Source: Bryobacterales bacterium (GTDB lineage: Bacteria; Cyanobacteriota; Vampirovibrionia; Obscuribacterales; Obscuribacteraceae). Taken from it: a stretch of DNA of 12,255 nucleotides. The position numbers and the translations under genes are program-made. Of the stretch, positions 5,647-12,255 are shown piece by piece. Position 1 is the stretch's first letter. Every line of letters starts with the position of its first letter. The notes under the pieces were generated by a model. That model saw nothing but the letters and a program-made list of their open reading frames with translations, did not search any database and was not told the DNA's origin. Location of the stretch: contig CAJCHQ010001039.1 in the NCBI GenBank assembly GCA_903970295.1, forward strand, positions 1-12,255. The letters are read 5' to 3'.

Positions 5647-7476
5647 TTAATGGGCTTTATGTTTGGCTTTCGCCTTCGTTTTCGCTGCACCGGGCGGCTG
5701 AGTTACTGGTTTGCCATTATCGATGCCGAAGAATTTTTCTAATATTGCTTTGGCGATTGGCGCCGCTGCTGAGCCGCCGTGACCGCCGTGTTCGACGAAG
5801 CAAGAAATAGCGATGCGTGGCTTCTCGGCGGGGGCGTAGCAACAAAACCAGGCATGTGTTTTGCTGCCTGCCGGTGGAGCTTCGGCAGACCCGGTTTTAC
5901 CGGCGACCTCGACTGACCCTAATTTAGTGGCACCGCCGGTGCCGCTAGCGATCACAGCCTTGAGTCCGGCTAAAACTACATCGAGATATTCTTTGTGCGT
6001 TTTCACATACTCCATTTTCGGTGGCGGTATTTGGCGGTCGCCGATTTTAGTCACGAAGTGCAAATCGGGTATTCGTCCGCGATTGCCGATGCCGGCATAG
6101 ATGCGCGCTCCCTGAGCAGGAGTGAGCTGCACATATGTTTGCCCGATCGACATATGCAATGTGTTACCTGGATACCACTTTTCGTGGCAGACTCGCATTT
6201 TCCATTCTGAATCCGGTACCAGACCAGCGCTTTCATGTCGCAGTTCCAAACCGGTCGGCCGGCCGGCGCCGAATTTTACTCCCCATTCTTTAATCTGTTC
6301 AGGTGTGAGCTTTAAACCCATTTGATAGAAAGCTGAGTCTCTCGACCAGGCAAGACATTTGACGAGATCGAAAAGACCTGATGTTTTCGTCCAGTCACCG
6401 AAGAAAAATCCACCCAGACTAATGCCGGCGCCGACCTGCAGTTTAGTGTCTGGTTTTACAACTTTGTTTTCCAGGGCCGCTAAGAGCGTGATCGCTTTCC
6501 AGACTGAGCCTGGTGGGTATCCAGACATGGCTCGATTGTAGAGAGGATGGTCGGGGGCATTGATTTGCTTCCAAACCGCCGGTGTAATTTTGCGGGTGAA
6601 AACGTTGGGATCGAAACTCGGTCGCGAGACCATCACCATCACTTCGCCGGTTTGTGCGTCAATGGCAACGACAGCGCCTGAACGCTCACCGAGGGCATCA
6701 TAAGCGGCCTTCTGCAGATCGAGATCGAGGCCTAAAACAATCGGCTGACCGGCCTTCGCTTCGCGCGTAATGACCGGCTTCGACGTCTCGACTGAGACCG
6801 ACTGACCAACCGCATTGACGCGCACACGCTGTTCGCCATCGACGCCGCGCAACTGCGAGTCATAGAGTCTTTCGATGCCGTCTTGACCGGTGATATCACC
6901 CATCCGTCTTTCGGGATGGCGCTTGAGCTGAGACTGTGTGATTTGACCGCAATACCCCAACACATGCGCGGTCAAAACACCTTGCGTGTAATTGCGGCTG
7001 ATGTCTGGCAGGATGTCGATGCCCGGCAAAAACAGCTTCTGATCGTAGAATTTGCTCACTGTCTCCACATCCAAGTCTCGCTCGATGACGACGGGAAGCA
7101 CTGAATTCGAGGCTTTGGCTTTGAGCAGACTGGCGAGAACTTCTGGTTTTGGCTTTTCTAAAATTTTGGCCAGACGATTGGCCAGGTCGGGAGCATGTTC
7201 GATCTGAATGGGAATCGCAATCATCGAAAGTGATTGTTTGTTTGTGGCGAGCAACTGACCGTGCCGGTCGTAGATGATGCCGCGCGGCGCTCTCAAAAAA
7301 GTGACGCGTGTGGAATTTTCCACTGCCTGAGCTTTGTAGTAATTGTTTTGCAAGATCTGCAACCAACACAAACGGGCCACTAATGTGCTCACGGCCAATA
7401 AAATCACGCAAGCCAGGATGACGACTTTGAACATCGGGTTGAAGGCTGGCTGGTAACTAATGCTCGAATCTGTCAT
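5647..7476 (-). CDS. mrdA: Penicillin-binding protein 2, elongasome transpeptidase
   Basis: A 609-residue class B penicillin-binding protein that cross-links peptidoglycan during side-wall elongation, normally with the glycosyltransferase RodA. One N-terminal membrane helix (about 16-38) is followed by the pedestal region, with the family signature RAPRGIIYDRHGQLLA near 62-77, and the periplasmic transpeptidase domain. The catalytic motifs are SVWK at 324-327 (nucleophile Ser324), SRD at 378-380 in the SxN/SxD position, and KTG at 527-529. The C-terminus is a short Lys/Ala-rich tail. Length is normal for PBP2. The ATG is 10 bases after the mreD stop and lacks a strong ribosome binding site, suggesting coupling. 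No rodA follows in the window, unlike the mrdA-mrdB pair of many bacteria. Confidence 0.95.
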   Translation of the reverse strand: MTDSSISYQPAFNPMFKVVILACVILLAVSTLVARLCWLQILQNNYYKAQAVENSTRVTFLRAPRGIIYDRHGQLLATNKQSLSMIAIPIQIEHAPDLANRLAKILEKPKPEVLASLLKAKASNSVLPVVIERDLDVETVSKFYDQKLFLPGIDILPDISRNYTQGVLTAHVLGYCGQITQSQLKRHPERRMGDITGQDGIERLYDSQLRGVDGEQRVRVNAVGQSVSVETSKPVITREAKAGQPIVLGLDLDLQKAAYDALGERSGAVVAIDAQTGEVMVMVSRPSFDPNVFTRKITPAVWKQINAPDHPLYNRAMSGYPPGSVWKAITLLAALENKVVKPDTKLQVGAGISLGGFFFGDWTKTSGLFDLVKCLAWSRDSAFYQMGLKLTPEQIKEWGVKFGAGRPTGLELRHESAGLVPDSEWKMRVCHEKWYPGNTLHMSIGQTYVQLTPAQGARIYAGIGNRGRIPDLHFVTKIGDRQIPPPKMEYVKTHKEYLDVVLAGLKAVIASGTGGATKLGSVEVAGKTGSAEAPPAGSKTHAWFCCYAPAEKPRIAISCFVEHGGHGGSAAAPIAKAILEKFFGIDNGKPVTQPPGAAKTKAKAKHKAH

Positions 7477-7486
7477 TGAGGCTTAT

Positions 7487-8095
7487 TTATTCCTCTGCCG
7501 TGGCCATGTAGTGTTTGCTGAATTCCCACCAGCTGCGCAGTGGAAAAAAGACCAGGGGGGCAATGATGCTGTTGATTGCCGCCTCGGGCAAAGCGACCTG
7601 AATCAAATTCTGGAAAACATCGGGTCGTTGAATGAGTGCCAATTGTCCGGCCATGATTGTCTCGGCGAAGATTGTGCAAAGAAAGACCAGCGGAATAACA
7701 AGCAAAGGCGCCTGGGAAAAATCTTTTAAGCAAAAATAACCGGCGATCCATCCTATTAGAGGATAGCAAATTGGATAGACCGGAATCACAGAAGCATAGA
7801 GCGCACCGAATGCGGCGCCAACCAGACTGCCGCTGATTGAACCGGTGACGGCCTGTCTGGTCATCACTTCCGAGAGCGAGGTACTTCTCAGCTCTTCCGG
7901 AGTTAAGGCCGGCAGGGCTGAACCGAATACCGCACCCCAAACAATTGTCAGCGTCAGAGGCAAGCTGCAGATCACTTCTTTCAATTCGATGCCGCTGAGA
8001 ATCGTCACTTGCAAAAGCCAGGCGAAACAAATGATGGCAGCCGTCAGGCTGATCTCCCAGACTCTTCTTCTCGTGCGTGAGGAAACTATCGCCAT
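7487..8095 (-). CDS. mreD: Rod shape-determining membrane protein MreD
   Basis: A 202-residue polytopic membrane protein, assigned to MreD by its hydrophobicity and its position between mreC and mrdA. About five or six membrane segments are visible (roughly 12-33, 41-64, 84-102, 104-122, 129-152 and 166-186). MreD sits in the inner membrane with MreC and helps link the MreB filament to wall synthesis. It is somewhat longer than the roughly 160-180 residues usual in proteobacteria, and sequence conservation in this family is low, so context carries much of the call. The ATG is 10 bases after the mreC stop. No Shine-Dalgarno sequence lies at normal spacing (AGAGGG is about 14 bases off), suggesting translational coupling. 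Confidence 0.85.
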   Translation of the reverse strand: MAIVSSRTRRRVWEISLTAAIICFAWLLQVTILSGIELKEVICSLPLTLTIVWGAVFGSALPALTPEELRSTSLSEVMTRQAVTGSISGSLVGAAFGALYASVIPVYPICYPLIGWIAGYFCLKDFSQAPLLVIPLVFLCTIFAETIMAGQLALIQRPDVFQNLIQVALPEAAINSIIAPLVFFPLRSWWEFSKHYMATAEE

Positions 8096-8105
8096 GCGTT
8101 AAAAA

Positions 8106-8909
8106 CTAACCCTCTGGCGTCAGTACCAGGACCTGGCTCAAATCGTAGCAATTTTCCAGAAGTCGCACTTCGATTTGCAGCGAGGCGCCCGTGCCATCTC
8201 GACGCACGGCAACCACAACGCCGACCGGGTGATTGTCCGGAAAAACGCCGCCCTTACTGACACAAACGACTTTATCGCCGATGTCGACGTTGGTGCCGAT
8301 CGGGACGAAATCGATTTTGGCCGGTCCCGATTCGCTGCCATGCAAAATGCCGGTTAGCTGCAACCTTTGAATCATTACACCCAGATGTTGTTCGGGATCG
8401 GTAAGCAAGGAGACGACGGCTGCGTGATCCGAAACAGACATGACCTGACCGACGACGCCCTCGTGCGTAATCACGGCTGAGCCTTTTTTGACTCCGTCAG
8501 CCGCGCCTTTATCGATGACAACGCGGCGGAACCAATTGTCGGGTTTGCGCTCGGTTACTTCAGCTGCGATTGTGCGGCGCTCGTTTTTTTGTTTGAGACC
8601 AAGCAAGGCGCGCAACTTATTAGTATCGCGTGCTTGTTGTTTCATGCGGGCATTCTCTAGTTCAGATTGTGCCAATTTCGCTTCCAGTGTGCGAATGCGC
8701 TCGGATGATTGCAAAACCTGACTGGCCAGATCTTTAGTCGAGCGCACTTCAGTTGCACCTCTAGCAAAGAGTGAAGTGATGAAAGCCTGCACGCTGAGAA
8801 CAGAACCTGAAATCGGGCCGCCCAGAAGCCAGATCAGAATGACCAGGAATAATAGCTCAGCTGTTGCTTCTGAACTTACGGGGATGCGGTTTCTGCCGGG
8901 TCCTGTCAC
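8106..8909 (-). CDS. mreC: Rod shape-determining protein MreC
   Basis: A 267-residue MreC. A membrane helix (about 17-36) follows a short cytoplasmic N-terminus; residues about 58-108 form a coiled coil, and 112-265 the paired beta-barrel periplasmic domain with conserved segments DKGAADGV, ITHEGVVGQV, LLTDPEQHLGV and GDKVVCVSKGGVFP. MreC joins the cytoplasmic MreB filament to PBP2 and activates it. The start is GTG at 8909, supported by AAGGA about seven bases upstream, located in the last codons of mreB and the 10-base gap. Length and domain order are typical of the family. Confidence 0.94.
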   Translation of the reverse strand: MTGPGRNRIPVSSEATAELLFLVILIWLLGGPISGSVLSVQAFITSLFARGATEVRSTKDLASQVLQSSERIRTLEAKLAQSELENARMKQQARDTNKLRALLGLKQKNERRTIAAEVTERKPDNWFRRVVIDKGAADGVKKGSAVITHEGVVGQVMSVSDHAAVVSLLTDPEQHLGVMIQRLQLTGILHGSESGPAKIDFVPIGTNVDIGDKVVCVSKGGVFPDNHPVGVVVAVRRDGTGASLQIEVRLLENCYDLSQVLVLTPEG

Positions 8910-8919
8910 CGCGCTATCC

Positions 8920-9963
8920 TTATCGTCGGTACAGTGACTGCTCGAGAACGCGGCGATAAGACGGCTCGCTCAACATCTTGCCGGTACCGATAGCGACGCA
9001 TGAGAGCGGATCGTCGGCAATAAATACGGGCACTTCAGTCTCGTTGCTGATTAATTCATCGAGCCCCTGCAGGAGGGCACCACCACCGGTGAGTACGATA
9101 CCGCGATTGAAAATATCGGCAGCCAGCTCGGGCGGTGTTTTCTCGAGAGTGCGGCGCACAGCTTCGACAATCGCGTTCAATGGTTCGGCGATCGCTTCGC
9201 GCACTTCACCACGACTGACTGTTACTGTGCGCGGCAAGCCGTTGATCAGATTCAAACCGCGCACGTCGTACTTGTCGTTTTCGACTGTTTTGTAGGCCGA
9301 TCCCAGACGGAATTTAAGTTCTTCTGCCGTGCGCTCGCCAATCGCCAGACTATGTACTTTTTTCAAATATTGGATGATGGCGTCATTCAATTCGTCGCCG
9401 GCAATACGAATCGATTCGTTGACGACGATCCCGGAGAGACTAATCACTGCTACTTCGGTAGTGCCGCCGCCAATATCGACGATCATCGAGCCGGTTGGCT
9501 CTGAAACCGGCAGCGATGCGCCGATCGCGGCTGCCATCGGTTCTTCTGGTAAATAAATCTGCCCGGCTTTGGAATTGAGAGCAGCGTCTCTGATCGCTTT
9601 CTTTTCTACCGAAGTGATGCCGGAAGGAACTCCGATTGCGATGTCGGGATGTTTCATCATCAGCCCGTTGCTGGCTGTGACTGTGGCGATGAAACGCTTG
9701 AGCATTTCTTCGGCGAATTGCAAGTCGCAAATTACTCCGTCTCTCAACGGGCGCGTGGCCCGCACTCCTTTTGGCGTGCGACCGATCATTGCTCGGGCTG
9801 CTTCACCGACAGCCAGTACGTTGTTGGTGAGATCGTCGAAAGCGACGACTGAAGGCTCGCGCAACACAATGCCTTGCTCGTTGACGTAAATGAGCGTGTT
9901 AGCGGTACCTAGATCAATACCTATTTCTTGTCGGAACCAATTCTTGCCCAAGGTAGCACCCAC
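8920..9963 (-). CDS. mreB: Actin-like rod shape-determining protein MreB
   Basis: MreB, the bacterial actin whose membrane-bound filaments orient the elongasome. All nucleotide-binding signatures are clear: phosphate-1 IGIDLGTANT near the N-terminus, phosphate-2 DIGGGTTEVAVISL, and the adenosine motif LTGGGALLQGL near the C-terminus. The longest frame starts at GTG 10044 (374 residues) and would put about 39 residues before IGIDLG, where the family normally has about 8-15. I therefore prefer GTG 9963 (347 residues) or TTG 9951 (343 residues, GGTGGG seven bases upstream). A -10-like TATTAT at 10020-10015 also lies inside the longer frame, which would exclude the GTG at 10044. It is the first gene of mreB-mreC-mreD-mrdA. 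The protein call is certain; the start is not. Confidence 0.95.
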   Translation of the reverse strand: MGATLGKNWFRQEIGIDLGTANTLIYVNEQGIVLREPSVVAFDDLTNNVLAVGEAARAMIGRTPKGVRATRPLRDGVICDLQFAEEMLKRFIATVTASNGLMMKHPDIAIGVPSGITSVEKKAIRDAALNSKAGQIYLPEEPMAAAIGASLPVSEPTGSMIVDIGGGTTEVAVISLSGIVVNESIRIAGDELNDAIIQYLKKVHSLAIGERTAEELKFRLGSAYKTVENDKYDVRGLNLINGLPRTVTVSRGEVREAIAEPLNAIVEAVRRTLEKTPPELAADIFNRGIVLTGGGALLQGLDELISNETEVPVFIADDPLSCVAIGTGKMLSEPSYRRVLEQSLYRR

Positions 9964-9990
9964 CAAATCTGTCGAATCAGTCAGCCCATC

Positions 9991-10012
9991 AGCTGTAGAC
10001 AGCTTAAGTCTA
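9991..10012 (-). other. Mutually exclusive hairpins in the mreB leader
   Basis: Two inverted repeats overlap just downstream of the candidate -10 box: AGCTGT/ACAGCT (9991-10004) and TAGAC/GTCTA (9996-10012, 7-base loop). They share bases, so only one can form at a time. If transcription starts near 10008 they fall at or near the 5' end of the mreB mRNA. They could affect stability or ribosome access, but short stems like these also arise by chance. Confidence 0.25.
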
Positions 10013-10014
10013 AC

Positions 10015-10044
10015 ATAATATAAGAGGCTACGAGAGAATAACAC
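10015..10044 (-). promoter_or_regulatory. Possible mreB promoter
   Basis: A -10-like TATTAT (10020-10015; five of six) lies in the AT-rich stretch upstream of mreB. The best -35 is poor: GTGTTA at 18 bases (10044-10039). The gap from the hfq-like stop to the preferred mreB start is 139 bases, much longer than other gaps in this run of genes, which favours a promoter here. Weak consensus match. Confidence 0.3.
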
Positions 10045-10102
10045 TCGCCCCGTCAGCGCTTTTGCACATCGATTGCATATCTGTCGCCTGCGTCGGTGGC
10101 GC

Positions 10103-10333
10103 TCAATTCTTCTGTTTATTCGCTGGTCGATAGCCGGCCACGGCGGTTTTGAGCAAGGTTATGGGATTGTTATCGTCTTGCAAAATTGAGTAGCAGTATT
10201 CGTCGAACCAGCGCAGTGTGCCATTGTATTTGTCTCCGTTCAAAAGGAGAAACTCGACTTTTGACTTGTCGCGGACGAATTTCTGCAATTCGGCGATGCT
10301 CGGGCCTTTGTTCTCGTGACCGTTGGAAACCAT
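10103..10333 (-). CDS. hfq: Hfq/Sm-like RNA-binding protein
   Basis: About 76 residues with the Hfq Sm fold. The Sm1 motif is plain: a hydrophobic strand, LNGDKYNG, then RWFDEYCYSIL, matching the family pattern NGxxLxGxxxxFDxF. Sm2 reads LLKTAVAGYRP, so the canonical YKHA is LKTA and the highly conserved His that binds uridine in the proximal pore of proteobacterial Hfq is missing. Cyanobacterial Hfq is divergent in a similar way and has lost canonical RNA binding. A hexameric ring acting on RNA or through protein partners is the expectation. I use the ATG at 10333; a TTG at 10348 in the same frame is possible. It lies 51 bases after the glycosyltransferase gene, probably in one transcript. 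The usual neighbours miaA and hflX are absent. Confidence 0.82.
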   Translation of the reverse strand: MVSNGHENKGPSIAELQKFVRDKSKVEFLLLNGDKYNGTLRWFDEYCYSILQDDNNPITLLKTAVAGYRPANKQKN

Positions 10334-10352
10334 TTGTTGCTCGCTCAATTCT

Positions 10353-10375
10353 GCTTGGCAAGCCGTTCGCCAAGC
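10353..10375 (-). other. Hairpin just upstream of the hfq-like gene
   Basis: GCTTGGC and GCCAAGC form a perfect 7-base stem with a 9-base loop. It fills the short gap between the glycosyltransferase stop and the hfq-like start, about 20 bases before the ATG at 10333. No run of U follows, so it is not a standard terminator. It may tune translation or processing of the hfq-like message; that is an inference from position. Confidence 0.35.
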
Positions 10376-10384
10376 CCTGATTAT

Positions 10385-11617
10385 TTACTCGGTAGGTTCG
10401 GTGCCGATTGCTTTGACCTTGTTGGGCGTCTGCGGTTGAATTGTTTTCGATGCATTGACGCGATATCGTCTGCCTTTCCAATTCACCTGGGTACCGCTCA
10501 AAACAAGATATGCCGCATGAAAATACAATCCCGAGGTGACGACACTGCCAAGCGGCAAAGTGAAGAAGTTGAGCCAATTCACACCTGAACGATGCTCTTG
10601 AGTCAATCCGTACCAGAAAACCAGCATCAAAAACTGCAAGGCGACGAGCTGACTGAGAATCACCAACCCGGTTGAATTTTCGCCTGACAGCCACATCGCA
10701 GAGACTGTGCCCAATTCGAGGTAGGGGCCAACGACGGCGATGTTGATCACGGCGACAATACCGAGCATGAATATGACGTTGCTGTCGATCAAGGAATAAA
10801 GATTCTTGGTCCAACCCTGCCAGAGGCTGATTAAGTCCGTGTACATGCGCACTGTATAGAGGGTTTTGCCATCACCGACCAGAACTTTGTAGCCTTTATT
10901 TTTGAACACGCGTCCCAGGGCATGATCTTCCACGATTTCATCGCGCACGCTTTGATGCCCACCGACTGCCAGATATGAACTGCGGCGGCAGAGGATGTAT
11001 TGACCATAGGCATAAGCGTATATCTTGCATTTTTGATCGTTGACCTTATGGAAGGGGTCGCCGACCAGGAATGTGCAAAGCAGAACCGGCATGATCAGCC
11101 GCTCCCAGAAGCTGCCCAATTCCTGCAAGGGTACGAATGACAACAAATCTGCTTTATTTGTGATGCCGTGCGAAACAGAGTCGCGAATTGAATTTGGTTT
11201 GTGCCAGGTGTCGGCGTCTGTGAAAACATACCACTCACCCGAGGCATACCCGACAGCATGAGCCAGGGCATTGCACTTACCGATCCAACCGTCGGGAGCG
11301 TCTTTGCCTTGGACGTACCTAACTCTTTTGTCTTTGCGCGCGAATCCCTCGATGATTTCTCCGGTGCGATCGGTCGAGCGATCGTCTATGACGATCACTT
11401 CGAAATTCGGGTAGTTCTGTTGCAACAACGACTCGAGACAACGCCCGATTTTCGCTTCTTCATTTCGAGCCGGCACGAGAATCGAAACAAATGGCAGATC
11501 GCGATCGGCGATTTTGGATTTTTCGACCGAGCGAATGAAAGTGTAGAATGCGAATGTCAATGCGAATAAGGTCGCGATCAGGAGCGTGCTGCCCAGAAAT
11601 AAACTGAATAGGATCAA
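10385..11617 (-). CDS. Membrane family-2 glycosyltransferase
   Basis: A 410-residue GT-A fold glycosyltransferase using a nucleotide sugar. An N-terminal membrane helix (4-26) precedes the catalytic domain: SILVPARNEE (45-54), VIDDRSTDRTGE (76-87), W-IGKCNAL (111-118), metal-binding DAD at 134-136, the likely catalytic base in VEDHALG (Glu230-Asp231) and WQGWTKN (266-272) in the place of the usual QxxRW. Two to four membrane helices follow from about 281 to 376. This layout resembles carotenoid glycosyltransferases (CrtQ/CruC type) and hopene-associated HpnB, so a lipid acceptor in the membrane is plausible but not proven. I chose TTG 11617, which overlaps the preceding stop as TTGA. The ATG at 11701 would overlap the dehydrogenase by 88 bases and add a tail with no family likeness. 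Confidence 0.88.
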   Translation of the reverse strand: MILFSLFLGSTLLIATLFALTFAFYTFIRSVEKSKIADRDLPFVSILVPARNEEAKIGRCLESLLQQNYPNFEVIVIDDRSTDRTGEIIEGFARKDKRVRYVQGKDAPDGWIGKCNALAHAVGYASGEWYVFTDADTWHKPNSIRDSVSHGITNKADLLSFVPLQELGSFWERLIMPVLLCTFLVGDPFHKVNDQKCKIYAYAYGQYILCRRSSYLAVGGHQSVRDEIVEDHALGRVFKNKGYKVLVGDGKTLYTVRMYTDLISLWQGWTKNLYSLIDSNVIFMLGIVAVINIAVVGPYLELGTVSAMWLSGENSTGLVILSQLVALQFLMLVFWYGLTQEHRSGVNWLNFFTLPLGSVVTSGLYFHAAYLVLSGTQVNWKGRRYRVNASKTIQPQTPNKVKAIGTEPTE

Positions 11618-12255
11618 TTTGCACCGCCGTATTCGTAGAAGCCTTTTCCCGTTTTTCGTCCCAAATGACCGGCGCTGACAAGCTGTTTGATCAATGGACA
11701 TGGTCTGTATTTGGGATCACCGAAACCTTCATGCACTGTTTCCATGGCGTGCAGGCAAATGTCCAGGCCGACGAAGTCGGCCAGAGCCAGTGGTCCCATC
11801 GGATGGTTGTAGCCAAGGCTTATGCCTTGATCGATTTCTTCCGGTGTCGACAGCCCTTCCATGAGGGCGTAAGCCGCTTCATTCATGAGCACCATGCCCA
11901 GCCTGGTTGTGATAAAGCCCGGCATATCTTTGCAGGTGATCACGGTTTTACCCAATTTTTCGCCGAACTCTTTTACCGTCTGCACCACATTCGGTGCAGT
12001 GTCGATGCCCGGGATGAGCTCGAGTAATTTCATAATGTGCGCCGGCGAGAAAAAATGCATACCAATCACGCGGTCGGCGCGTTTTGTCGCGGCCGCTATC
12101 GAGGTGATCGGTAGCGATGAGGTATTGGAGGCGAAAATCGCTTCCTTCTTAGTAATGTCGTCTAATTTCTTGAATAATTCTTGCTTGACCGACAGAACCT
12201 CAGCAATGGCTTCAATCACAAGGTCGGAGTCGCGGGCTTGATCGAGTGAATCGAC
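11614..12255 (-). CDS. 3-hydroxybutyryl-CoA dehydrogenase (5' end cut off)
   Basis: The last 213 residues of a 3-hydroxyacyl-CoA dehydrogenase; the frame is open to the right edge and about 70 N-terminal residues, with the GxGxxG dinucleotide site, lie outside. The enzyme interconverts 3-hydroxyacyl-CoA and acetoacetyl-CoA with NAD(P), in butyrate/polyhydroxybutyrate metabolism or beta-oxidation. Visible are VIEAIAE (end of the Rossmann domain), NTSSLPIT with its substrate Ser, GMHFFSPA with the catalytic His, MKLLELI with the paired Glu, DMPGFITTR, HPMGPLALADFVGLD and GRKTGKGFYEY at the end. The Asn often found in PGFxxNR is Thr here. An ATT at 12219 is not a start; the sequence before it (DSDLV) continues the family pattern. 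The stop overlaps the next start as TTGA, so the two are probably coupled. Confidence 0.93.
   Translation of the reverse strand, partial: VDSLDQARDSDLVIEAIAEVLSVKQELFKKLDDITKKEAIFASNTSSLPITSIAAATKRADRVIGMHFFSPAHIMKLLELIPGIDTAPNVVQTVKEFGEKLGKTVITCKDMPGFITTRLGMVLMNEAAYALMEGLSTPEEIDQGISLGYNHPMGPLALADFVGLDICLHAMETVHEGFGDPKYRPCPLIKQLVSAGHLGRKTGKGFYEYGGAN

Noticed and set aside
6896..7411. 171-codon open frame on the minus strand
   Set aside because: Shadow of the N-terminal part of mrdA, rich in His, Arg and Ser without motifs.
7473..8030. 185-codon open frame on the minus strand
   Set aside because: Out-of-frame shadow of mreD; composition unlike a folded or membrane protein.
9964..10044. N-terminal extension of MreB from GTG 10044
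   Set aside because: Makes the protein longer than the family norm before IGIDLG and overlaps a -10-like box; kept only as an alternative start.
10170..10814. Long open frame (214 codons) on the minus strand
   Set aside because: It lies in another frame across the glycosyltransferase and hfq-like genes, which have strong family motifs; its translation is rich in Arg, Gln, Cys and His with no domain.
1..12255. Mobile elements, CRISPR arrays, tRNA or rRNA genes
   Set aside because: No transposase or integrase motifs, no regular spaced repeats, and no tRNA or rRNA signature was seen on either strand by eye.

Overview
The window looks like chromosomal DNA of a bacterium with mixed base composition (near 50% GC by eye) and Shine-Dalgarno use on some genes. 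Two kinases with a HRDxTPDN catalytic loop, a leucine-rich-repeat protein of the 'TDAGI' type, and an Hfq-like protein resembling the divergent cyanobacterial form suggest Cyanobacteriota/Melainabacteria, perhaps the Obscuribacterales. That placement is an inference from protein style; there is no rRNA or other marker here to test it. I see no mobile element, CRISPR array, tRNA or rRNA.

Left part, + strand (1-3714): two eukaryotic-like Ser/Thr protein kinases overlap by ATGA (62-1066 and 1063-2655). The first is soluble; its frame is open to the left edge, so its start is uncertain. The second has two N-terminal membrane helices and carries DFN in place of DFG. After a 165-base leader comes a leucine-rich-repeat protein (about 2821-3714). 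Together these look like a signalling cluster.

Middle (3715-5576): a convergent gap with two strong hairpins, then three minus-strand genes of unknown role: a single-pass membrane protein with a SAF-like domain, an acidic coiled-coil protein with an excellent ribosome binding site and a candidate promoter, and a 95-residue basic protein.

Right part, minus strand (5647-12255), in transcription order: the 3' part of a 3-hydroxybutyryl-CoA dehydrogenase gene cut by the window edge; a membrane family-2 glycosyltransferase joined to it by a TTGA stop/start overlap; an Hfq/Sm-like gene; then the cell-shape operon mreB-mreC-mreD-mrdA, whose three gaps are each exactly 10 bases. MreB filaments, MreC, MreD and the transpeptidase PBP2 form the elongasome that builds the side wall of rod cells. 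RodA (mrdB) is not in the window.

No clearly new molecular system is evident. The most interesting points are the paired kinases with the leucine-rich-repeat protein, the Hfq-like gene lying between an envelope glycosyltransferase and mreB, the structured mreB leader, and several starts that simple gene finding would misplace (mreB, glycosyltransferase, leucine-rich-repeat protein, acidic protein).
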